Origin: Paraburkholderia sp. PGU19 | GTDB taxonomy: Bacteria; Pseudomonadota; Gammaproteobacteria; Burkholderiales; Burkholderiaceae | Length of the DNA stretch: 64,000 nt | NCBI RefSeq assembly: GCF_013426915.1 | Contig: NZ_AP023180.1 | Coordinates: 1,302,001-1,366,000 of the forward strand | Direction of reading: 5' to 3' | Translations under genes and position numbers: made by a program | Part shown: piece by piece, positions 9,120 to 17,755 of the stretch | Layout: every line of letters begins with the position of its first letter | Position numbering within the stretch: position 1 is the first letter of the stretch | The notes under the pieces: model-generated | Database searches by the model: none | The model's input: the letters and a program-made list of their open reading frames with translations, nothing else | What the model was told of the DNA's origin: nothing

Positions 9120-9467
9120 ATGCGTCTGTCGATTCTGATCAATACATCCGACCCGACCGTCAATCACGACTACGCGGTGTTGTGGCTCGACACGATCAAC
9201 CACGCGTGGACGTCGCAGGATCGTCGGGGCGTCGAATTGCCGTCGTCGGGCGAGGTGCGCGAGGACGGGCACGTCATGTCGCTGTGCGCGCGCGGCAGCG
9301 AAGCGCCGCTCGTCACGCTGTACGGCGTGCGCGTCGACCGGCATGGCAACATGACGTCGGCGCAAGGCCAGGCGACGTGGATCTCGCACTCGCGGCCCAA
9401 CGCCGTCGCGGGCTTCTGGCGCTTGCAGGCCGTCGAGCGTGAAAGCTCGCCTGCGATACGCCGTTAG
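9120..9467 (+). CDS. Hypothetical protein, 115 aa
   Basis: I do not recognise this protein. It is 115 residues, soluble, with no signal peptide or membrane segment. It has two aromatic-rich beta-like stretches (YAVLWLDTINHAWTSQD and ATWISHSRPNAVAGFWRLQ). A GGAGG-like site (ATGGAGGGTTC) precedes the ATG at 9120. It is separated by 67 bp from the exonuclease gene on the same strand, so the two may share a transcript, though no functional link is evident. Codon use is like its neighbours, supporting a real gene. Confidence 0.6.
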   Translation: MRLSILINTSDPTVNHDYAVLWLDTINHAWTSQDRRGVELPSSGEVREDGHVMSLCARGSEAPLVTLYGVRVDRHGNMTSAQGQATWISHSRPNAVAGFWRLQAVERESSPAIRR

Positions 9468-9534
9468 CCGCACTCCCCATTGACGCACAGGCGCAGGCCT
9501 GCAGACATCGCGTGGCGCTTCGCGGAGACAAGCT

Positions 9535-10611
9535 TTGAGCCAACAGACAGACCTGATCGTCGCGCGTCCCGAAGGCCTGTACTGCCCGCCAGGCGACTTC
9601 CATATCGATCCGTGGCGGCCCGTCGAGCGTGCGGTCATCACGCATGCCCATGCCGATCACGCGCGCTTCGGGCATCGCCGCTATCTCGCCGCTGAACCCG
9701 GCTCGCTCGTGCTGCAGTCGCGGCTACCGGGCATCGCGTTGCAAACGCTCGCGTATGGCGAGCGCATCGCGATCAACGGCGTCGACGTGTCGCTGCATCC
9801 GGCTGGACATGTGCTGGGTTCGGCGCAGGTGCGCGTCGAATATCGCGGCGAAGTGTGGGTCGCATCCGGCGACTACAAGCTCGAGGCCGATCCCACTTGC
9901 GCGCCGTTCGAGCCCGTGCGCTGCGATACCTTCATCACCGAGTCCACCTTCGGCCTGCCCATCTACCGCTGGGACGCGCCGCAAACGGTGTTCGACGGCA
10001 TCGACAACTGGTGGCGTCACAACGCGGCCACGGGGCGCGCTTCCGTGCTGTTCTGCTATTCGTTCGGCAAGGCGCAACATATTCTCGCGGGGATCGATGC
10101 GGGCATCGGCCCGATCTTCTGTCACGGCGCCGTCGAACCGTTGAATCGCGCGTATCGCGCAGCGGGTGTCGCGCTGCCGTCCGTGCGCCTCGTCAGCGAG
10201 ATTCCCGCGAAGAACAAAGAGGCCTTCCGGCAGGCGCTCGTGATCGCGCCGCCGTCCGCGCAAGGCAGCGCGTGGCTGCGGCGCTTTGGCGACTACAGCG
10301 ACGCATTCGCGTCGGGCTGGATGCGTCTGCGCGGCACGCGCCGGCGGCGCGGCGTCGATCGCGGCTTCGTGCTGTCCGATCATGCCGACTGGCCCGGCCT
10401 GCAAACGGCCATCGCCGCGACGGGCGCGCGGCGCGTGATCGTCACGCATGGACAGGTCGAGCCGATGGTGCGCTGGCTGCGCGAGCAAGGCCTCGAGGCG
10501 GGCGCGTTCGCAACCGAGTACGGCGACGATGCAATCGAAGCGGACGCGGCAGCGGCCAACGAAGGCGAGCCCGCGATGAGCACCGACGTATCGCCGCCCG
10601 AAGCATCATGA
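9535..10611 (+). CDS. Ligase-associated DNA exonuclease (metallo-beta-lactamase/beta-CASP)
   Basis: A 358-residue metallo-beta-lactamase-fold nuclease. The zinc motif THAHADH is present near residue 37, followed by further ligands in HPAGHVLG and the late stretch SDHADWPG, with a beta-CASP insertion between them. Proteins of this type are encoded beside ATP-dependent DNA ligases in many proteobacteria and are thought to process DNA ends for repair. The only plausible start is TTG at 9535 (GGAGA about 8 nt upstream). Its stop overlaps the ligase ATG (ATGA), so the two are translationally coupled. Confidence 0.9.
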   Translation: MSQQTDLIVARPEGLYCPPGDFHIDPWRPVERAVITHAHADHARFGHRRYLAAEPGSLVLQSRLPGIALQTLAYGERIAINGVDVSLHPAGHVLGSAQVRVEYRGEVWVASGDYKLEADPTCAPFEPVRCDTFITESTFGLPIYRWDAPQTVFDGIDNWWRHNAATGRASVLFCYSFGKAQHILAGIDAGIGPIFCHGAVEPLNRAYRAAGVALPSVRLVSEIPAKNKEAFRQALVIAPPSAQGSAWLRRFGDYSDAFASGWMRLRGTRRRRGVDRGFVLSDHADWPGLQTAIAATGARRVIVTHGQVEPMVRWLREQGLEAGAFATEYGDDAIEADAAAANEGEPAMSTDVSPPEAS

Positions 10612-12299
10612 AGCGCTTCGCCACGCTCTATACCGCGCTCGACGCCACGACATCGACGCGCGACAAGCTCGATGCGCTGATCACCTATTTCCGCGCCGCG
10701 CCGCCCGAAGACGCCGCGTGGGCGTCGTATTTTCTCGCGGGCGGCAAGCCACGCCAGTCGGTGCCGACGCGTCTGCTGACCGACATCGCGCGAACCCGCG
10801 CCGGCCTGCCCGAGTGGCTTTTCGAAGAGTCGTATCAGGCCGTCGGCGATCTCGCGGAGACCATTGCGCACGTCTTGCCGCCCGCCGCGCGCACCTCGGA
10901 GCTCGGCCTCACGCAGTGGATCGAGGAACGCATTCTGACGCTGCGCGGCGCGTCGCCGGAAGTGCTGCGCGAACGGCTCGTCGCGTATTGGGACGAACTC
11001 GACTGGAGCGGCCGCTTTCTGTTCACGAAGCTGATCGGCGGTGGCTTTCGCGTCGGCGTGGCGCGGCACCTTGTGGTGCGCGCGCTCGCCGATGTGGCGG
11101 GCGTCGATCACAAGCTGATCGCGCAGCGCATGGTCGGCTGGACGGATTCGAGCCAGCCGCCCGACGCCGCGCGCTATCTGCGCCTGATCGCGCCCGCACC
11201 TTCCGGCGATACAAGCAATGACGCGCAAGCCGCGCCAATCCGCCATGAAAGCGAACTCGGCCTGCCCTATCCGTTCTTTCTTGCGCATCCATTGCAGGTC
11301 GATCCCGCGACGCTCGGCGAGCCGTCATCGTGGTTCGCCGAATGGAAGTGGGACGGCATCCGCGCGCAAGTGGTGAAACGCGATGGCCGCGTGTGGGTCT
11401 GGTCGCGCGGCGAAGACCTGATCACGGACCGCTTTCCCGAAGTCGTCGCGCTGGGCGAGACGCTGCCCGACGGCAACGTGCTCGACGGCGAAATACTCGC
11501 GTGGGAACCGGGCGCGCTCGCGCCGCTGCCGTTCGCGCGGCTGCAACCGCGTATCACACGCAAGTCGCTGACGAAGCGCGTGCTCGCCGAATCGCCCGCA
11601 ACCTTTCTCGCGTACGACGTGCTCGAAGCGAACGGTGACGATCTGCGTATGCAACCGCTGCACGAACGGCGGGCCCGGCTCGATGCACTCGGCGCTACGC
11701 TCGCAGGCACGCTCGCGAAAGATCTGCTACGCGTGTCGCCGCTCGTCGACGCGCACGACTGGAACACGCTTGCGACGATGCGCGATGAAAGCCGCGCGCG
11801 CGGCGTCGAAGGTCTGATGCTGAAGGAGCGCGCGTCGATGTATGGCGTGGGGCGAACCAAGGCGTCGGGCACCTGGTGGAAATGGAAGATCGATCCCTAC
11901 GCCGTCGATGCCGTGCTGATCTACGCGCAACGCGGCCACGGCCGGCGCGCGAGCCTCTATACGGACTTCACGTTTGCCGTGTGGGACGAGGCCGACGGCG
12001 TGCGCACGCTCGTGCCCTTCGCGAAGGCATATTCAGGCCTCACCGACGAGGAAATGCGCGAGGTCGACGCCATCGTTCGCAAGACCACCGTCGAAAAGTT
12101 CGGCCCGGTGCGCAGTGTCACGCCGACGCTCGTGTTCGAACTCGGCTTCGAAGGCATTCAGGCGAGTCCGCGCCACAAGTCGGGCGTGGCCGTGCGCTTT
12201 CCCCGCATGCTGCGCTGGCGCACCGACAAGCACATCGACGACGCCGACACGCTCGCGACGCTCAAAGGTTTCATCGACGAACGCGAACGCGCGCGTTGA
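10608..12299 (+). CDS. ATP-dependent DNA ligase
   Basis: A 563-residue ATP-dependent DNA ligase. The N-terminal DNA-binding domain (about residues 1-200) precedes the adenylation domain, where the nucleotidyl-transfer lysine lies in EWKWDGIR at about residue 247. Later motifs are GEILAW, FLAYDVLE, EGLMLKER and TWWKWKI, followed by an OB-fold domain (about 420-560). It would seal nicks, with the coupled exonuclease trimming ends. The start ATG at 10608 overlaps the exonuclease stop by 4 bp; a long in-frame extension upstream lies inside the exonuclease gene and is not used. No DEAD/DEAH helicase partner is in the window. Confidence 0.94.
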   Translation: MKRFATLYTALDATTSTRDKLDALITYFRAAPPEDAAWASYFLAGGKPRQSVPTRLLTDIARTRAGLPEWLFEESYQAVGDLAETIAHVLPPAARTSELGLTQWIEERILTLRGASPEVLRERLVAYWDELDWSGRFLFTKLIGGGFRVGVARHLVVRALADVAGVDHKLIAQRMVGWTDSSQPPDAARYLRLIAPAPSGDTSNDAQAAPIRHESELGLPYPFFLAHPLQVDPATLGEPSSWFAEWKWDGIRAQVVKRDGRVWVWSRGEDLITDRFPEVVALGETLPDGNVLDGEILAWEPGALAPLPFARLQPRITRKSLTKRVLAESPATFLAYDVLEANGDDLRMQPLHERRARLDALGATLAGTLAKDLLRVSPLVDAHDWNTLATMRDESRARGVEGLMLKERASMYGVGRTKASGTWWKWKIDPYAVDAVLIYAQRGHGRRASLYTDFTFAVWDEADGVRTLVPFAKAYSGLTDEEMREVDAIVRKTTVEKFGPVRSVTPTLVFELGFEGIQASPRHKSGVAVRFPRMLRWRTDKHIDDADTLATLKGFIDERERAR

Positions 12300-12373
12300 T
12301 GTCCGCATTTTTGTGCATTCTAGCCAATGGTGTCAAAATACGGTTTTAGGCATTTCCAGGACCGAGGCAAACC

Positions 12374-12955
12374 ATGGCAGGAGTTCGTCAGTTCAATGAA
12401 GACGACGCTTTCGCGCACGCGCTGGACGTCTTCTGGCGCAAAGGCTTTCGCGCCACGTCGATGCTGGACCTCGCCGAAGCGACGGGTGTGCAGCGCGGCT
12501 CGCTGTACAACGCATACGGCGACAAGGAAGAGATCTTCATGCGCGTGTTCGAACGCTATGCGCAGCGTTTCGTCGCGGATGCGCGCAAGGCGCTCGACAA
12601 GCCCGATCTGCATGACGCGCTGACGTCGTTCTTCACGTTCGCGATCCGCTCGATCTCGCAGGGCACGCCCACGCGCGGCTGCCTGTCGACGAAAACGGCC
12701 GTCGAGATCGACCCCGACTCGCCGCGTCCGCGTGAGGCGTTGCAGGCCATGCTCGATGCGCTCGAAGCGGCCCTCCTGAGCGTGCTCGACACGAAAGAAG
12801 CCCGCGCGCAACTGACGCTGCCGCCGCAGCAGGCAGCGAACCTGATCGTGACGACGACGCGCGGCATCGCGGTGATGGAACGCGTCTACGGCGATCCGAA
12901 GAAGCTCAGGCAGACGGCGTTCGCACTCGTCGATGCGCTGGTGCGCAAGCACTAA
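12374..12955 (+). CDS. TetR-family transcriptional regulator
   Basis: A 193-residue TetR regulator. The helix-turn-helix lies at residues 10-50 (ATSMLDLAEATGVQRGSLYNAYGDK), with a helical ligand domain after it. The tail end (GIAVMERVYGDPKKLRQTA) resembles the branch of TetR proteins that control short-chain dehydrogenases or nitrilases. It ends convergently, overlapping by 3-4 bp the stop of the methyltransferase gene. The target is unknown; no gene in close divergent arrangement suggests one. Confidence 0.9.
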   Translation: MAGVRQFNEDDAFAHALDVFWRKGFRATSMLDLAEATGVQRGSLYNAYGDKEEIFMRVFERYAQRFVADARKALDKPDLHDALTSFFTFAIRSISQGTPTRGCLSTKTAVEIDPDSPRPREALQAMLDALEAALLSVLDTKEARAQLTLPPQQAANLIVTTTRGIAVMERVYGDPKKLRQTAFALVDALVRKH

Positions 12956-13773
12956 CCCACTCGCTTCAACCGATACGCGTACGTCACATACGGCACCGTC
13001 ACCGTATCGTGCGCGGCCAGCGCCGGCTCCGACGCGATCAGCGCGCGCACCTCGCGCTCGACTTGCGCCCACTCTTCGGACGGCAACGCGAGGATGAAGC
13101 TCGTCGAGTGCACGCGCGTCACGATCACATCTTCGACGGGTCCCGTGTGCCCGTGCGGCATGTGCCGCTCTTCCAGATCACCGAAACCCTCGGCCGGGAA
13201 CACGTTGCGCCATTCGCCCGTGTGGTAGCGCGGCGCATCGCCTTCGCGCGCGTTGACGATCGCGTCGAGCCGCTCGATCCACGGCACGCGCGCATCGCGC
13301 ACATTCCACACGAGTCCGAGATGGCCGCCCGGTTTCAGCACACGGCGAATCTCGGCGAGCGCAGCGGACGTCGCGAACCAGTGAAACGACTGTGCGCACA
13401 GCACGGCATCGACGGAGGCGTCGTCGAGCGGCATGCGCTGCGCAGTGCCATCGCGCACATCGACTTGCGGCAGCGCAGCGGCGATTTTTTCGCGCATCTG
13501 CGCAACGGGTTCGACGGCGATCACGCTTGCGCCCGTTTCGACGAGACGCGGCGTGAACTTGCCCGTGCCCGCGCCGAGATCGACGGCCGTCTTGCCCGGC
13601 CCGAGCGCCAGGTCGCCTTTCAGCCAGCCTGCCAGTTCCGGCGGATAGTCGGGGCGGCCCTTCGCATAGGTATTCGCGCCCTTCGTGTAGCCTTCCGACG
13701 CGGCGTGATGAACGTGTGGCGTTTGGTCGGTCATAGCGGTATTTGCGGTGTTTGCGGTATCGAAGATCTTCAT
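12952..13773 (-). CDS. Class I SAM-dependent methyltransferase
   Basis: A methyltransferase of UbiE/Methyltransf_11 type. Motif I is VDLGAGTGKFTPRL, the acidic loop is VIAVEPVAQMREK, and motif III lies around LKPGGHLGLVW. The aromatic stretch AQSFHWFA is typical of this subfamily. The substrate is not predictable. The start is uncertain: ATG 13773 (MKIFDTANTANTAM) gives 273 aa and ATG 13734 (MTDQTPHVHHAAS) gives 260 aa. The shorter form matches the usual family N-terminus, but neither has a clear ribosome site. The short threonine/asparagine repeat between them may be non-coding. Confidence 0.88.
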   Translation of the reverse strand: MKIFDTANTANTAMTDQTPHVHHAASEGYTKGANTYAKGRPDYPPELAGWLKGDLALGPGKTAVDLGAGTGKFTPRLVETGASVIAVEPVAQMREKIAAALPQVDVRDGTAQRMPLDDASVDAVLCAQSFHWFATSAALAEIRRVLKPGGHLGLVWNVRDARVPWIERLDAIVNAREGDAPRYHTGEWRNVFPAEGFGDLEERHMPHGHTGPVEDVIVTRVHSTSFILALPSEEWAQVEREVRALIASEPALAAHDTVTVPYVTYAYRLKRVG

Positions 13774-13965
13774 TGTGAACGATCCATTTACGCGCGAGCA
13801 AATGATCACGCTCATGACGCACTGCCGCATCGATCGGAGATCACCTCGTGCCGTAATCATGGCCATTCGAAGGCAAACGGGCATCGCTCTTGCGAGACTG
13901 TCGCGCGCGCGTTCACAGCGCGATAATGGTTCTCACACGTCGGCGCACAGCGCATGGAGGTCGGC

Positions 13966-14292
13966 ATGCAAGGCAGCCAGCTCACCGTGTTCGCGGCCAC
14001 GACCGGCCCGCGCAAGCACCATCAGACGACAGTCGCCTGGATACTCGACGAAGCGCGGCAAGCGGGCATCCATGGCGCAACCGTCGTCGATGTCAGCGAA
14101 TGCGTGGACGTGCACGGCAAATATCACGCGGCGCGCTTTGTCGAACTCGCCGAGCAGCCTGTCGCCATCACGCTCGCGGGAGAAAGCGAGCGCGTCGATG
14201 CGCTGCTCGACCGCCTGCGGCAAGGCAACGTGCCGCTCTTCTATACGCGCTGCGCCGTCGATTACGAGGTGCTCGGCAGCGGTGTCCCGTGA
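13966..14292 (+). CDS. DUF190 domain-containing protein (first copy)
   Basis: A 108-residue DUF190 protein, a small PII-like ferredoxin-fold family often encoded beside CrcB fluoride channels. Family stretches are QLTVFAATTGPRKHHQTTVA, GIHGATVVDVSECV and FYTRCAVDYEVLG. GGAGG lies 5 nt before the ATG at 13966, which decides this start over one four codons upstream. A second DUF190 protein lies 0.5 kb downstream. No CrcB gene is present here, so a fluoride link is not supported by this window. Confidence 0.85.
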   Translation: MQGSQLTVFAATTGPRKHHQTTVAWILDEARQAGIHGATVVDVSECVDVHGKYHAARFVELAEQPVAITLAGESERVDALLDRLRQGNVPLFYTRCAVDYEVLGSGVP

Positions 14293-14394
14293 AAGCGCGT
14301 AATCTGCTTTAGGTCTGACGCACACAGCGACGCACACGCTGACCGACCCACGCGCTAGCGGTGCAACGCGAATCCGGGCGACAGGAGAAACGCG

Positions 14395-14784
14395 ATGAAA
14401 ACAGAGCCAAGACTCTTGCATGATGTCGGACTGTTCGATGCGGTATTCGCTTACGTTCAGGACAAGGACCCTACGGTGCACGCGGGCGCGATGTTCGGCT
14501 GCCCGGCTGCGTTCGTCGGCTCGAATCTCGCGTTTTGCGTGTACGGCAGCGGCATCGGCATCAAGCTGCCCGCCGAACGCGCGGCGATGCTGGTGGACAC
14601 GGGCCGCGCGTTCGCTTTCCAGCCGTATGGCCGATCGGCGATGCGCGAATGGGTGGAGATACGGATACCGCGCGAGCGCGTCGGCGAAATTGCCCCCGTG
14701 CTGATCGAAGCGGTCGAGTATGCGCGCCATCACGTGAGCCATGCGGGCGCCATGGCGCCGTCGGCTTCGGCGTCGCGGGCGTAG
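14395..14784 (+). CDS. TfoX N-terminal domain-like small protein
   Basis: A 129-residue soluble protein. The pattern of a short GAMFGCPAAFVGSNLAFCVY strand pair, then GIGIKLP, RAFAFQPYG and MREWVEI, followed by a C-terminal helix, is like the N-terminal domain of TfoX/Sxy proteins (MFGG-type motif, then KPM-type motif). That assignment is by pattern only and the protein could belong to a related fold family. GGAGAA precedes the ATG at 14395 by about 5 nt. It sits between two DUF190 genes on the same strand. Confidence 0.55.
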   Translation: MKTEPRLLHDVGLFDAVFAYVQDKDPTVHAGAMFGCPAAFVGSNLAFCVYGSGIGIKLPAERAAMLVDTGRAFAFQPYGRSAMREWVEIRIPRERVGEIAPVLIEAVEYARHHVSHAGAMAPSASASRA

Positions 14785-14815
14785 CGGAGTTGGCATCCAG
14801 CGTGCGAGTGTCACG

Positions 14816-15184
14816 ATGAACGGCTGTCAATTGACTTTCTTCACTGAGCGCAACCGGCGGCACGGTCATCAGACCGTGTGCGAATGGCTGCTGCACGAGG
14901 CGCGCGGGCTTGGGATTCGCGGCGCGACGGTGGTCAGTTGCGCGCAAGGCGTCGGGCATGCGGGGGCGCTTCATGCTGCGCATGCACTTTCGCTGGGGGA
15001 CCAGCCGCAGCAGGTGATTCTCGCTACCTCGGACGCCGATGCGGATCGTCTGCTCGAGATCGTGCGTGCGGCGAATGTTCATGTGTTCTTTACTCGCATG
15101 CCGGTGGAGTTTGGGTGGATCGGCGGGGATGAGGTGGACAGGCCGGATAAGCATCACGGGTTGTTCAGCCGTCACGGGAGGTGA
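14816..15184 (+). CDS. DUF190 domain-containing protein (second copy)
   Basis: A 122-residue DUF190 protein paralogous to the one at 13966: QLTFFTERNRRHGHQTVCEW, GIRGATVVSCAQGV and FFTRMPVEFGW align with the corresponding stretches of the first copy. The start ATG at 14816 begins MNGCQLTFF. The last 150 bp become visibly G/T-rich on the coding strand (GGGTGGATCGGCGGGGATGA), like the other genes that run into the palindromic element described separately. The stop is about 160 bp before the outer end of that element. Confidence 0.82.
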   Translation: MNGCQLTFFTERNRRHGHQTVCEWLLHEARGLGIRGATVVSCAQGVGHAGALHAAHALSLGDQPQQVILATSDADADRLLEIVRAANVHVFFTRMPVEFGWIGGDEVDRPDKHHGLFSRHGR

Positions 15185-15344
15185 TCCGCTGCTGCGGTGG
15201 TCTTTGCTGGTATCTGCTGGCGCCTTCGCGGCGCGTGCGTTGCGCGTGCTTTGTCTTCGACGGTTTGCTGGTTTGGTTCGGGTTCGCTCTGGCGTCGGCG
15301 TGGCGCATGCGTTGTCCCTGTGCGGGGCGGCACCTACTTTTGAT

Positions 15345-16131
15345 TGTCTGCGACGCTGGGTGGTTTGCTTCGGGTTTGCGCTGGCATCCGCGATGCGTTA
15401 GCGTGCTTCACGCGTCGCCCCTGTGCGGGGCGGCACCTACTTTTCTTTGCCGCCGCAAAGAAAAGTAGGCAAAAGAAAGCGGCTAACACCGCCAATCCTT
15501 GTGTTTGCCTGACGGCCCCCAACCGGTCTTACGCTTCACGCGGCGGCGCCTTTGTTTGCGTGCGTTGCCAACGCTCTCTCTGCGCGCCTCACCCGCTTCA
15601 CGCACCCGCGTCGCATCATGCCGTGCCAGATAGTCCACTGCCGCCCAGGTGGCAAACTGTGTGTAGGCCGTAGTACTGCACACGCCTCGCTCCGGACCGA
15701 TAGCGCACGCGCTCCACCATTTAAGAGCGCCAGGTTATACGACGCGACAACCTACACACAGTTTGCCACCTGGGCGGCACATACCAGTCGCTGCCCCTTG
15801 CCCTGTACGGGTGTTTGAAGTGGGTGAGGCGTTCATTCGAAGCGTTGGCAACGCACGCAAACAAAGGCGCCGCCGCGTGAAGCGTAAGACCGGTTGGGGG
15901 CCCTCAGGCAAGAACTAGCGCTGGCGGTGTTAGCCGCTTTCTTTTGCCTACTTTTCTTTGCGGCGGCAAAGAAAAGTAGGTGCCGCCCCGCACAGGGGCG
16001 AAGCGTGAAGCACGCTAACGCATCGCGGATGCCAGCGCAAAGCCAAAAAGCACAGGACCGACGCCTGAAGCACGAAGGCATAACGCGGATGCCAGCAAAA
16101 ACACCAGCAAACCAACCACCCGTCGCAGACA
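15345..16131. repeat. Palindromic composite element, copy A
   Basis: Outer ends TGTCTGCGACGCTGGG at 15345 and its inverted counterpart ending at 16131. The core 15379-16037 is 659 bp, bounded by CGCTGGCATCCGCG and its complement. Each arm holds a perfect 14-bp stem, 4-nt loop hairpin (15437-15468 and 15948-15979). The centre is bounded by perfect 28-bp inverted repeats (15640-15667 and 15751-15778) that enclose 83 bp. That centre is in opposite orientation to copies B and C. Open frames inside it read through the hairpins and are probably not genes. It fills the gap between the DUF190 gene and the DHA2 transporter gene. Confidence 0.9.
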
Positions 16132-16333
16132 AAGCAGCTACCACCCCGCGCACAGGGGCAACGCCTGCCCCGCGTAGGGGCCACGACGTCCCGCACCGCG
16201 CTCCTTACGAGTAGATAATTCACGCCGACGGCAGCTAGCCGCCCCACGGAAAATCCAGTTGCAACCACAACGTCATGGCATTTGCCCGACTTGCTATGCA
16301 ATAATCAACATTCACTTACATCGCTCGCCGCCC

Positions 16334-17743
16334 GTGCTGCTTGCCATCAAGGCTTTTATCGCTCCCGTTATCGTCGCCTGCGCGATGTTCATGGAGAGCG
16401 TCGATGCGAATGTCATCGTCACTGCGCTGCCTGAAATGGCGCGCGCCTTCGGCCGGGACCCCGTCACGCTGAAAATAGCCGTCACCAGCTACGTGCTCGG
16501 GCTCGGCGTGTTCATTCCCGTCTGCGGATGGCTGGCCGACCGTTTCGGCGCGCGCTCGGTGTTCCGCACGGCAATCGGCATCTTCGTGGTCGGCTCGCTG
16601 GCGTGCGCGGCGTCGACGTCACTCGCGACATTCACGGTCGCACGCTTCATACAGGGCGTGGGCGGCGCGATGATGGTGCCCGTCGGGCGGATCATCATCT
16701 TCCGCGTGGTGGAGCGCTCCGAGTACATACGCGCGATGAACTACCTCAGCGTGCCCGCGATGCTCGGGCCCGCGGCGGGACCGCTGCTCGGCGGCTTCAT
16801 CACGACGTATCTGCATTGGCGGCTGATTTTCTTCATCAATATTCCCGTCGGCATTCTGGGCATCTGGCTCACCAACAAGTACATCAAGAACACGCGCGAG
16901 CCGCATCCGGGTCCGCTGGACTGGCTGGGTTTCGTTTTGTCGGCGGGCGGCGCGTCGCTGTTTCTGCTTGGGCTTTCGCTCACCGATGGCGAACTGGTGA
17001 CGGGCACGACGGCCACCGTGATGACCGTGATCGGTGCCGTGATGCTGGGCATCTATGTGCTGTATGCGCGGCGTGTCGAGCGTCCGTTGCTCGATTTGCG
17101 GTTCTTTCGCGTGCCGACGTTTCAGGCTAGCGTGCTGGGTGGGTCGCTGTTTCGTATCGGGCTTGGTGCTGTACCGTTTTTGCTGCCGCTCGTGCTGCAG
17201 GAAGGGCTTGGGATGAGCGCGTTCGAATCTGGGTTGATTACGTGCGCCTCGGCGTTTGGCGGCATGTTCATGCGGACGCTTGCTGCCACTGTCTTGCGAC
17301 GCTGGGGGTTTCGCACTGTGCTGATGTATAACGCGGCGTATTCGGGTATTGCCATTGCCGCGTGTGGTGCGTTTTTTCCCGGGACGCCGACGTGGTTGAT
17401 CTGGGTCATCGTGCTGCTTGGTGGGTTCTTTCCTGCTTTGCAGTTTACGAGTTTGAACTCGATGACCTATGCGGAGATTGAAAGCCGTGATGTGGGTCGG
17501 GCGACCAGCCTCGGTAGTGTCGTGCAGCAGATTTCTCTTGGGCTTGGGGTTACCGTTGCGGGGATTGTTTTATCGATTACTCGCGCTGTGCATGGGCATG
17601 CTGCGCTGCAGTGGTCGGATTTCTGGCCTGCGTTTGTTGTGGTTGGGCTCTGTTCGTTTGCTTCGATTCTTGTTACCAGGAAGTTGTCGGCTAATGCTGG
17701 GGATGAGATTGTGAGGGGGAAGCGAGAGGTCACCACGAAGTAG
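16334..17743 (+). CDS. MFS multidrug efflux transporter, DHA2 family
   Basis: A roughly 470-residue inner-membrane proton-driven antiporter of the DHA2 (14-helix, EmrB/QacA) family. The motif A region GWLADRFGARSVF lies after helix 2, and the motif C-like GPAAGPLLGGF is in helix 5. Helix 1 contains the DHA2-type stretch MESVDANVIVTALPEM. The start is uncertain: GTG 16334 gives MLLAIKAFIAPV and lies just after a -10-like TATGCAATAAT; TTG 16259 and ATG 16385 are alternatives. The last 600 bp switch to T- and G-ending codons. It is bracketed by palindromic element copies on both sides. Confidence 0.88.
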   Translation: MLLAIKAFIAPVIVACAMFMESVDANVIVTALPEMARAFGRDPVTLKIAVTSYVLGLGVFIPVCGWLADRFGARSVFRTAIGIFVVGSLACAASTSLATFTVARFIQGVGGAMMVPVGRIIIFRVVERSEYIRAMNYLSVPAMLGPAAGPLLGGFITTYLHWRLIFFINIPVGILGIWLTNKYIKNTREPHPGPLDWLGFVLSAGGASLFLLGLSLTDGELVTGTTATVMTVIGAVMLGIYVLYARRVERPLLDLRFFRVPTFQASVLGGSLFRIGLGAVPFLLPLVLQEGLGMSAFESGLITCASAFGGMFMRTLAATVLRRWGFRTVLMYNAAYSGIAIAACGAFFPGTPTWLIWVIVLLGGFFPALQFTSLNSMTYAEIESRDVGRATSLGSVVQQISLGLGVTVAGIVLSITRAVHGHAALQWSDFWPAFVVVGLCSFASILVTRKLSANAGDEIVRGKREVTTK

Positions 17744-17755
17744 CGGTTTTTTTGT

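Noticed and set aside
9855..10607. Long upstream in-frame extension of the DNA ligase gene
   Set aside because: It lies wholly inside the exonuclease gene in another frame; the ligase N-terminus begins at 10608, in an ATGA overlap.
15344..16301. Open frames across palindromic copy A with products containing [17 protein letters not shown]
   Set aside because: The same peptide appears wherever the 32-nt hairpin is translated, in both directions and in all copies; it reflects the repeat and not a conserved protein.
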